A program made the translations under genes and the position numbers. The notes below the pieces were generated by a model, which was not told where the DNA came from, made no database searches, and worked only from the letters and a program-made list of their open reading frames with translations. A stretch of 64,000 nt of DNA. It comes from Amnibacterium flavum. Its GTDB lineage: Bacteria; Actinomycetota; Actinomycetes; Actinomycetales; Microbacteriaceae. Every line of letters starts with the position of its first letter. Positions within the stretch are counted from its first letter, which is position 1. This document shows, piece after piece, positions 41,580 to 48,548 of this stretch. The DNA lies in the NCBI RefSeq assembly GCF_003097495.1, contig NZ_QEOP01000005.1:1-64000 (forward strand), read 5' to 3'.

Positions 41580-42443
41580 TTAGGCGCTGTAGGCCTTCAC
41601 GTGTTGGGTTTGCGAGCCGAGACGACTGATCCCCAGCGTCATCGTCTCACCGCCCTTCAGATAGACCTGTGGGTTCATGCCCATGCCGACTCCGGGTGGA
41701 GTGCCGGTGTTGATCAGATCGCCGGGTTCCAGGACCATGAACTGACTGAGGTAATGCACTATGAACGTCGGGCTGAAGATCATGGTCGACGTGGAACCGG
41801 TCTGACGGCGTGCGCCGTCGATATCCAGCCACATGTCCAAGGCGAGGACGTCGCCGATCTCGTCCTTCGTGGCAAGCCACGGACCCGCGGGGTTGAAGGT
41901 CGGAGCGGACTTGCCCTTCGTCCACTGCCCATTGCGCTGGATCTGCCATGCGCGTTCGCTGACGTCGTTTACGAGCACGTAGCCGGCGATGGCCTCGTGA
42001 GCTTCGACCTCATCAGAGAGGTAGGAGGCTCTGCGGCCGATCACGATGCCGAGCTCCACCTCCCAGTCGGTTTTCTCGGACAAACGAGGCACGATCACAT
42101 CGTCGTTGGGCCCGATCAGTGTGTTTGGCGACTTGGTGAACAGGATCGGCTCGGACGGCACGGCCTGTCCGGTCTCCGCGGCGTGATCGCTGTAGTTGAG
42201 GCCGATGCACAGGATCTGGTGCGGCCTCGCGATCGGCGCACCGAACCGTCGACGGTCGAGTGACTCGACGCGACCTGCGTCGACACGCTCCGCCACGACG
42301 GTCGAAAGCCCCTCGAGCGCGCCCGAGGCGAAGAACGCCTCGTTGAAATCGTCGACCACATCCGAAAGATTGACGAAGCTGCCCTCATCCACCAGGACCC
42401 CGGGGGTCTCGGACCCCGCTTCTCCGACACGCACCAGTCTCAT
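41580..42443 (-). CDS. Fumarylacetoacetate-hydrolase-family protein, probable 2,4-diketo-3-deoxy-sugar-acid hydrolase
   Basis: This 287-residue enzyme has the FAH fold. The core is ILCIGLNYSDHAAETGQAVP, then PILFTKSPNTLIGPNDDVIV, the metal-binding WEVELGIVIGRRA (the two glutamates), NDVSERAWQIQRNGQWTKGK, LEPGDLINTGTPPGVGMGM and YLKGGETMTLGISRLGSQ. This group includes hydrolases of the non-phosphorylating L-rhamnose/L-fucose routes, which split 2,4-diketo-3-deoxy acids into pyruvate and lactate. The divergent neighbours are a lactate-dehydrogenase-type enzyme and an SDR, exactly the enzymes after and before such a step. I chose the ATG at 42443 with GGGAG upstream. A GTG two codons earlier is possible. 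Confidence 0.87.
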   Translation of the reverse strand: MRLVRVGEAGSETPGVLVDEGSFVNLSDVVDDFNEAFFASGALEGLSTVVAERVDAGRVESLDRRRFGAPIARPHQILCIGLNYSDHAAETGQAVPSEPILFTKSPNTLIGPNDDVIVPRLSEKTDWEVELGIVIGRRASYLSDEVEAHEAIAGYVLVNDVSERAWQIQRNGQWTKGKSAPTFNPAGPWLATKDEIGDVLALDMWLDIDGARRQTGSTSTMIFSPTFIVHYLSQFMVLEPGDLINTGTPPGVGMGMNPQVYLKGGETMTLGISRLGSQTQHVKAYSA

Positions 42444-42508
42444 CGACACTCCCTGCTTCAGAACCGAGGCCCGCCTGCAGATTCTGCGCCGAGAACGCGG
42501 CGTGCCAT

Positions 42509-42535
42509 AATTCGAAATGTTAGCGCCAAATTCGA
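42509..42535. promoter_or_regulatory. Tandem AATTCGA repeats in a divergent promoter
   Basis: AATTCGA occurs at 42509-42515 and again at 42529-42535, exactly 20 bp apart, between the FAH gene and the FAD/Fe-S oxidoreductase gene. The first copy lies in CAT-AATTCGAA-ATG, which is nearly palindromic. Probable site for a regulator controlling both directions. Confidence 0.45.
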
Positions 42536-42556
42536 CTTAGTGGAAAACTGCAGGTT

Positions 42557-45442
42557 GTGACTTTCCCCTCTTCCGCAGCCCAGGCATACGCCTCGGTCAG
42601 CTCGCGAACGACGATCCAACCAGATAACGGACTCGGAGCTGCGCTCTCAGCCGCTATTGGACGCGCGGACGCTGTATCCGTCAGCGCGTTCGATCGCGTG
42701 ATCGCTGCGGTGGACGCGTCGCACTACCTGATCACGCCTGCGGCCGTGGTGACCCCTCGCGACAAGGAGGAGGTAGCCCGGCTCCTCCACCACGCCAGCC
42801 GAACGGGAGAGCCCGTCACGTTCCGCTCCGGTGGGACAAGTCTTTCCGGCCAGGCCACGACCGGAAACATTCTGGTCGACACTCGCCGCCACTTCCGCGG
42901 AATCGAGGTGCTGGATTCGGGTGCGCGGGTGCGCGTCGAGCCAGGGGCCACCGTCCGACAGGTGAATGCCCGCCTTCGCCGGCACGGACGGAAACTGGGG
43001 CCCGATCCGGCGAGCGAAATCGCCTGCACGATCGGCGGCGTCATCGCCAACAACTCAAGCGGGATGGCGTGCGGCATCGCACAGAACACCTATCAGACCC
43101 TCGAATCTGCCGTCATCGTCCTCGCATCCGGAACGATCCTCGACTCGGCCGCTCCGGATGCCGACGACCGGTTGCGACATCAAGAGCCCGAGCTTTGGCA
43201 GGCGCTCGCGGATCTGCGACAGAAGGCCAATGAGGATGATTCTGTCCGTGGCGAGATAATCCGACAGTTCGCCATCAAGAACACGATGGGATACGGCGTC
43301 AACGCCCTCATCGACCACGCGACACCCGTTCAGATGCTCACCCACCTCATGATCGGCAGCGAGGGTACGCTTGGATTTGTCGCCGAAGCAACGTTCCGCA
43401 CGGTCCCCCTGCACAAGCACGCTGCCACGACGCTCCTCGTCTTCGAGACGCTGCGGGCAGCCACCGACGCGCTCGTCGGGATTGTCGCGTCGGGCGCCGC
43501 AACGGTCGAGCTGATGGACGCAGCCTCACTGCGCGCGGCCCTGATGGATCCGGAGTCACGAACTGCCCTTCCCTCATTCCAGATAGTTGATAATTGCGCG
43601 CTGCTGGTCGAGTACCAGTCGGCTACTCCGGAAGGGCTAGCCGAGCACATAGCTGCTGCCGCCACGATCTTCGACGGCCTGCCGCTCGTCGAGCGACCGC
43701 GGCTGTCGGAAGACCCAACCTTCCGGGCTTCTCTCTGGCACATCCGCAAGGGTCTCTACGCGACGATCGCGGGCGCCCGCCCCTCGGGCACCACGGCCCT
43801 GCTCGAAGACATCGCCGTCCCGGTCGGGAAGCTGTCGGAGACCTGCGCGGGGCTGCAGACGCTCTTCGCGGTGCACGGCTATGCCGACGCGGTCATCTTT
43901 GGCCACGCCAAGGACGGGAATATCCACTTCCTCATCAACGAGGACTTCGGCTCGGCCACGAACCTCGTGCGCTACCGAGCGTTCACCGAGGACATGGTCG
44001 ACCTCGTGCTGCGCGCCGGCGGGACCCTTAAAGCCGAACACGGCACCGGCAAGATCATGGCTCCGTTCGTATCTCGGCAGTACGGCGAAGCGATCTATTC
44101 GCTCATGGTCACGATCAAGCGAGCTTTCGACCCGATGGGTGTGCTCAACCCGGATACGGTCCTCACTGAAGACGCCGACCTTCACCTACGCAACCTGAAG
44201 TCCACTCCGTCTGTCGAGACGGAAGTAGACCGCTGCGTGGAATGCGGATACTGCGAGCCCGTCTGCCCGAGCAAGGACCTCACCACGACGCCGCGCCAGC
44301 GGATCGTCGTCCGACGGGCGATCGCCGAGGCGGATGCCAAAGGCGATTCCGCCCTCGTTCGGGAGCTGAGTCGCGCGCAGCAGTACGAGGTCGTCGACAC
44401 CTGCGCCGTCGACGGAATGTGCCAGACCGCATGTCCGGTTTCCATCAACACGGGCGATCTGGTGCGCCGTCTCCGGTCCGAGACCGTGGGAGCCGGCTCC
44501 AGCGCGGTGTGGAACACCGCGGTCACAGCGTGGAAGCCCATGACGCGTGTCGCTTCGACGGCTCTCACCTTGGCTGCAGCAGTGCCCCCTCCTCTCATCC
44601 AGGGCCCTAATCGGGTCGCCCGTCACCTGCTTGGGGACGACACGGTGCCCCTGTGGTCTCCCGACCTGCCGAGAGGCGGCGCGCGGCGTATCTCCGGTTC
44701 GACGTCGACCGACGTCGAGGCGGTCTTCTTTCAGGCGTGTGTCGGGACCATGTTCGGACCGAGCGAGGGCGGTCCCGGAGTGGCTACCTCTTTCGAGGCG
44801 CTGGCGGCCAGAGCGGGTATCGGACTTGTTCGACCGGAGGGGGTCGAGAGCCTGTGCTGCGGGACCCCGTGGAAGTCTAAGGGCCTCGTCGATTCCTACA
44901 AGGTGATGGTCGACCGCACTCTCACGGCACTGTGGCGGGCATCCGACCATGGAGGGCTCCCGATCGTCTGCGACAACTCCTCCTGTTCCGAGGGACTGAT
45001 CCTCGCGCTCGAGGGAGCTCTTGCAGGTCATCCCGAGTACTCGGCGATGAAGCTGATCGACGCCGTCGACTACACGGCGAAGGCATTGCTGCCGCGGCTC
45101 GACGTTGACCGCAAGCTCGCACGAATTGTCGTGCATCCCACCTGTTCCTCCACTCGTGCTGGCTCCAACACCCATCTCCTGGAACTGGCGGCCGCAGTAT
45201 CCGACACCGTCACCGTTCCCGACGACTGGAGCTGCTGCGCCTTCGCGGGTGATCGGGGAATGCTGCATCCGGAGCTCACGCGAAGCGCCACCCGGCGTGA
45301 GGGCGAGGAGGTCAACTCCAGTTCTTACGACGCCTACGTGTCGTGCAATCGGACGTGCGAGATCGGCATGACGCGCGCCACAGGCCACCCATACCAGCAC
45401 GTCCTGGAAGTGCTGGACGCCATGATAAGGAGAACGAAATGA
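42557..45442 (+). CDS. FAD-linked and iron-sulfur oxidoreductase (D-lactate dehydrogenase/glycolate oxidase type)
   Basis: This 961-residue protein fuses the units of GlcD and GlcF. The first 520 residues are a vanillyl-alcohol-oxidase-type FAD domain (FRSGGTSLSGQATTGNILVD, GRKLGPDPASEIACTIGGVI, GSEGTLGFVAEATFR) with the FAD-oxidase C-terminal part (GHAKDGNIHFLINED, LKAEHGTGKIMAPFV). Two 4Fe-4S clusters follow (CVECGYCEPVCPS and CAVDGMCQTACPV). The last part has two cysteine-rich CCG-type motifs (CCGTPWKSKG and CCAFAGDRG). Such enzymes oxidise D-lactate or similar 2-hydroxy acids and feed electrons to quinone at the membrane. Here the substrate is probably the lactate (or glycolate) released by the divergent FAH hydrolase. 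Start is a GTG. Confidence 0.9.
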   Translation: MTFPSSAAQAYASVSSRTTIQPDNGLGAALSAAIGRADAVSVSAFDRVIAAVDASHYLITPAAVVTPRDKEEVARLLHHASRTGEPVTFRSGGTSLSGQATTGNILVDTRRHFRGIEVLDSGARVRVEPGATVRQVNARLRRHGRKLGPDPASEIACTIGGVIANNSSGMACGIAQNTYQTLESAVIVLASGTILDSAAPDADDRLRHQEPELWQALADLRQKANEDDSVRGEIIRQFAIKNTMGYGVNALIDHATPVQMLTHLMIGSEGTLGFVAEATFRTVPLHKHAATTLLVFETLRAATDALVGIVASGAATVELMDAASLRAALMDPESRTALPSFQIVDNCALLVEYQSATPEGLAEHIAAAATIFDGLPLVERPRLSEDPTFRASLWHIRKGLYATIAGARPSGTTALLEDIAVPVGKLSETCAGLQTLFAVHGYADAVIFGHAKDGNIHFLINEDFGSATNLVRYRAFTEDMVDLVLRAGGTLKAEHGTGKIMAPFVSRQYGEAIYSLMVTIKRAFDPMGVLNPDTVLTEDADLHLRNLKSTPSVETEVDRCVECGYCEPVCPSKDLTTTPRQRIVVRRAIAEADAKGDSALVRELSRAQQYEVVDTCAVDGMCQTACPVSINTGDLVRRLRSETVGAGSSAVWNTAVTAWKPMTRVASTALTLAAAVPPPLIQGPNRVARHLLGDDTVPLWSPDLPRGGARRISGSTSTDVEAVFFQACVGTMFGPSEGGPGVATSFEALAARAGIGLVRPEGVESLCCGTPWKSKGLVDSYKVMVDRTLTALWRASDHGGLPIVCDNSSCSEGLILALEGALAGHPEYSAMKLIDAVDYTAKALLPRLDVDRKLARIVVHPTCSSTRAGSNTHLLELAAAVSDTVTVPDDWSCCAFAGDRGMLHPELTRSATRREGEEVNSSSYDAYVSCNRTCEIGMTRATGHPYQHVLEVLDAMIRRTK

Positions 45443-46113
45443 AGCGAGCCATCATCACGGGCGGAGCGAGCGGACTGGGTGCGGCGTGCGCTTTGCGCCT
45501 TCGAGCGGACGGCGTGGAGGTCATCACCTTCGACGTGTCGACCGAGGCGGACTACGTCGTCGACGTCACCGACCAGCAGTCGATCGACGATGCCGTCGCC
45601 ACTGTCGGCCCCGTCGATATCCTCGTCAACAGCGCGGGCATTGTCGGGCCGAACAAACCGTTCTGGGAGGTTCAGCCGGAGGAGTGGCAGAGAACTTTCG
45701 ATGTCAATGTGCATGGCATCTTCCGGGTGACGAAGGCGATTGTGCCCGGCATGGTGGAGCGAGGGTGGGGCCGCATTGTGAGCATGGCGAGCATGGCGGG
45801 GAAGGACGGCAATCCGAATCTCAGCGCTTACTCGGCCTCGAAGGCAGCGGTGATCGGACTCACCAAGTCCCTGGGGAAGGAGCTCGCCAAGACTGGGGTG
45901 CTCGCGAACGTCATCGCACCTGCGGTCATCGAGACTCCGTTCAACGCGACGACCTCACCGGAGGTGCTGGCTCACATCACCTCGTTGATCCCGATGGGAC
46001 GGGTGGGCAGGGCCGAGGAGGTCGCCGCGCTCGTCTCATGGTTGAGCTCAGAGGAGTGCAGCTTCTCGACGGGAGCGGTGTACGACATCAGCGGTGGACG
46101 AGCAACCTACTGA
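45439..46113 (+). CDS. Short-chain dehydrogenase/reductase, probable 2-keto-3-deoxy-sugar-acid 4-dehydrogenase
   Basis: This 224-residue SDR is compact. It has cofactor motif TGGASGLGAA, an Asp after strand 2 (ITFDVSTEAD) for NAD, NSAG in VNSAGIVGP, catalytic Ser in VSMASMAGKDG, Tyr/Lys in YSASKAA and a conserved NVIAPAVIETPFN loop. This loop and the shortened middle resemble the dehydrogenases that oxidise C4 of 2-keto-3-deoxy-L-rhamnonate or -fuconate. It overlaps the upstream oxidoreductase by ATGA, with AAGGAG before the start, so the two are co-translated. Its product would be the substrate of the FAH protein encoded on the other strand. Confidence 0.85.
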   Translation: MKRAIITGGASGLGAACALRLRADGVEVITFDVSTEADYVVDVTDQQSIDDAVATVGPVDILVNSAGIVGPNKPFWEVQPEEWQRTFDVNVHGIFRVTKAIVPGMVERGWGRIVSMASMAGKDGNPNLSAYSASKAAVIGLTKSLGKELAKTGVLANVIAPAVIETPFNATTSPEVLAHITSLIPMGRVGRAEEVAALVSWLSSEECSFSTGAVYDISGGRATY

Positions 46114-46123
46114 CCTTGTTCGC

Positions 46124-47110
46124 TCAAGCCGATTCACGGACGATCACTCGCGGCTGGAGTAGCGTCGCCTGGATGGTTGCGCCAGCGAGGATGCTGTCGA
46201 TGAACGCAGCACGCGAAGGCATGTCGGCAGGCTCGTTGGTGACAGTGGTCAGACGCGGGTAGCTGACCGCGGCAAGCGGAAGGTCGTCGATGCCGATGAC
46301 GGCGAGTTCGTCCGGTATACGCAAACCTCCACGGTGCGCCGCACCGAGAGTCGCGAAGGCAATCTCGTCGTTGTAGGCAGCAGCCGCGGTGAAACCGTCC
46401 TCCGATCGCGCCTTCAATTCCTCGGCGAAAGCGTCCGACTCAATGGCGGCGACGGTCGTCACGACCTGCATGCCGAGCTGATCGCCGTATCGGCGCACCG
46501 CAGCGTGCCGCGTTTCATTGATCGCAGCGAGGCTGGAGTCGGTCGAGCCGACGTAGAGGATGCGATTGTGGCCGCACTCTGCCAGGTATCCGACCTGGAC
46601 CTCCGCGGCGGAGGTTTCCCGTAAGAGTAAGCCGTCGTTTCCACGGGACATCGAGGCGACTCGTCTAACGCCGGATCGAGCGAGGACCCGCCGAATGTGC
46701 TTCGGAAGCTCGCCCAGCGAGATGACGGCTTCGGGCATGAGCGTGCGGGCAAGAAGCAGGAGCGCGGAGTACGGCTCCGCATACGGAGTTTGCTGATTCA
46801 CGACCGGGTCGTATCCCCGTTCTGAAAACCCGTCGGCCAGGCTCTGGGCGGCCCGAGCTACTTTCTCGCCGTATGGGAAATCCGAGACATCGATGACGAC
46901 CGTCTTCGTCCGTCCCCGGGCCAGGGCCTGTGCTGCTGAACTGGGAACATATCCGAGGTCCTCGGCGGCGTGCAGCACGCGTTGACGCGTGGACTCCGAG
47001 ATCGTCTGTCCGGGCGTCTGATTGAGCACGTATCCGACCGTGGCCCGAGATACCCGGCTCAGGAGAGCCACATCGCTGGCCGTTGGTCGACGGTCATCTG
47101 TAGGCCGCAT
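46124..47110 (-). CDS. LacI-family transcriptional regulator
   Basis: This 328-residue repressor has an N-terminal LacI helix-turn-helix (ASDVALLSRVSRATVGYVLN) and hinge helix (PSSAAQALARGRT). The periplasmic-binding-protein-like effector domain follows (VVIDVSDFPYGEKVARAAQS, YVGSTDSSLAAINETRHAAV, AAAYNDEIAFATLGAAHRGG, LAVIGIDDLPLAAVSYPRLT). It is divergent from the MFS/GH3 operon, with two palindromes between them that suit LacI binding. It ends 10 bp from the convergent SDR gene. The likely effector is the glycoside moved by the MFS permease or its product. Confidence 0.92.
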   Translation of the reverse strand: MRPTDDRRPTASDVALLSRVSRATVGYVLNQTPGQTISESTRQRVLHAAEDLGYVPSSAAQALARGRTKTVVIDVSDFPYGEKVARAAQSLADGFSERGYDPVVNQQTPYAEPYSALLLLARTLMPEAVISLGELPKHIRRVLARSGVRRVASMSRGNDGLLLRETSAAEVQVGYLAECGHNRILYVGSTDSSLAAINETRHAAVRRYGDQLGMQVVTTVAAIESDAFAEELKARSEDGFTAAAAYNDEIAFATLGAAHRGGLRIPDELAVIGIDDLPLAAVSYPRLTTVTNEPADMPSRAAFIDSILAGATIQATLLQPRVIVRESA

Positions 47111-47127
47111 GTACAGATTCTCGCACC

Positions 47128-47185
47128 ACTTGCGCGCGCAAGTCGCAGTGTGTACATTCGACTCGTTTCGCTTGCGCGTGCAAGT
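47128..47185. promoter_or_regulatory. Two LacI-type operators in a divergent promoter
   Basis: ACTTGCGC-GCGCAAGT (47128-47143) is a perfect 16-bp palindrome. A near copy, GCTTGCGC-GTGCAAGT (47170-47185), differs by one base in each outer and inner position. The centres are 42 bp apart, four helical turns, so one repressor could hold both. They separate the lacI-type gene and the MFS gene. Confidence 0.85.
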
Positions 47186-47215
47186 TACAGTTCGTCAGCC
47201 TCAAAGGAGCGGCCC

Positions 47216-48505
47216 GTGGCCATCGCCGACACACCCCCCGGAAGCATCCCCGCCGAGCATCTCTTCGAGCCCGCCCGCGTCCCGAAGCGGATCCTCGCCG
47301 CTTTCCTGGGCGCCTACCTCGGGTCTTACCTGATCATCCTCATTCCGGTCATCACGACGCTGGCGATCAAGGTCGCGGAGGTTGCTCCCGACTCGCGGGA
47401 AGCGACCCTCGGCGTGATCACGGGCATCGGCGCACTCGTGGCTGTGTTGGCAAATCCGATCTTCGGCATGCTCAGTGACCGGACGACCTCGCGATTCGGC
47501 ATGCGTCGGCCTTGGATCCTCGGTGGCGCAACCGCCAGCGTTCTCTCCCTGATCGCCCTGGCGTTCGCGCCTGACGCGCTCGCGGTGGGCGCACTGTGGT
47601 GCGTTGTGCAGTTGTCCTGCAACGCCATGTTCGCGGGCCTCGCGGCGTTCCTTCCGGACCGCGTCCCCGAGGCTCAGAGAGCCACCGTGTCCGCGCTGAG
47701 CGGCATCGTGCAGCAGTTCTCGCCGCTCATCGGCCTGGCGGTCGCCAACCTCGCGCTCAGTTTCGGGACCGGGACTCCCGGAATGTTTATCGTGCCGGCA
47801 ACTCTCGGTCTGATTCTGATCGTCGTCTATGTCATCGTCGCGCGGGACCGGGTGCTCTCTCCGAACCTGCGCTCAAGCTTCCGAGTGAGCGATCTGGCCA
47901 AGGCCTTCGCTTTCAACCCTCGCCGCAACCCAGACTTCGGCTGGGCATGGCTCGGCAGGTTCTTCATGCAACTGGGATTCGCCGCGGGAGCTACCTATCA
48001 GGTGTACTTTCTCAACGCTCGATTCGGCATCCCCTTCAGCGCTGTTGCCGGACTGCAACTCGGCCTCTCGCTGTTGAGCGTCATCATGATCACGATCGCA
48101 GCATCGGTGTCGGGCACTCTGAGCGACAAACTGCATCGGCGCAAGATCTTCGTGTTCGCAGCCTCAGGCCTGGTCGCGGTGTCAAGCCTTCTTACCGCGT
48201 TCGCCCTTGACATGTGGGTGTACTTCGTGGCTGCCGCAATCCTGGGGATCGCCACCGGTGCGTACTTCGCGGTCGACCTCGCTCTCGTAACTGATGTCCT
48301 CCCGAACAAGCAGACGCAGGCCGCAAAGGACATGGGCGTGTTCAACATCGCCAGCGCGCTGCCGCAATCGCTGGCCCCCGCACTGGCTCCACTGGTGCTC
48401 GCCATCGGAGGCGGCACCGAAAACTACGCAGCCCTATATATAGGAGCGGGCATAGTCGCTGTCCTCGGCGCTTTGACCGTGATCCCGATCAAAGCGGTGC
48501 GCTGA
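47216..48505 (+). CDS. MFS sugar transporter (glycoside:cation symporter-like)
   Basis: This 429-residue permease has about twelve membrane segments. The loop between segments 2 and 3 reads GMLSDRTTSRFGMRRPWILG, which matches the sucrose/glycoside-pentoside-hexuronide symporter pattern. A related LSDKLHRRKIFVFAA follows in the second half. I chose the GTG at 47216, preceded by AAAGGAG. The open frame upstream runs through the operators. It is followed 43 bp later by a GH3 gene and controlled by the divergent LacI protein, so it most likely imports a beta-glucoside or similar disaccharide that the GH3 enzyme then cleaves inside the cell. Confidence 0.88.
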   Translation: MAIADTPPGSIPAEHLFEPARVPKRILAAFLGAYLGSYLIILIPVITTLAIKVAEVAPDSREATLGVITGIGALVAVLANPIFGMLSDRTTSRFGMRRPWILGGATASVLSLIALAFAPDALAVGALWCVVQLSCNAMFAGLAAFLPDRVPEAQRATVSALSGIVQQFSPLIGLAVANLALSFGTGTPGMFIVPATLGLILIVVYVIVARDRVLSPNLRSSFRVSDLAKAFAFNPRRNPDFGWAWLGRFFMQLGFAAGATYQVYFLNARFGIPFSAVAGLQLGLSLLSVIMITIAASVSGTLSDKLHRRKIFVFAASGLVAVSSLLTAFALDMWVYFVAAAILGIATGAYFAVDLALVTDVLPNKQTQAAKDMGVFNIASALPQSLAPALAPLVLAIGGGTENYAALYIGAGIVAVLGALTVIPIKAVR

Positions 48506-48548
48506 GCGCTCGCCCCCCTTTTCCGCCCTCGAAGAAAACGGTGAAGCC

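Noticed and set aside
44186-45400. Minus-strand frame of 404 codons opposite the FAD/Fe-S oxidoreductase
   Set aside because: The plus-strand gene carries iron-sulfur and CCG motifs along this stretch. The reverse product is His/Arg-rich without recognisable domains.
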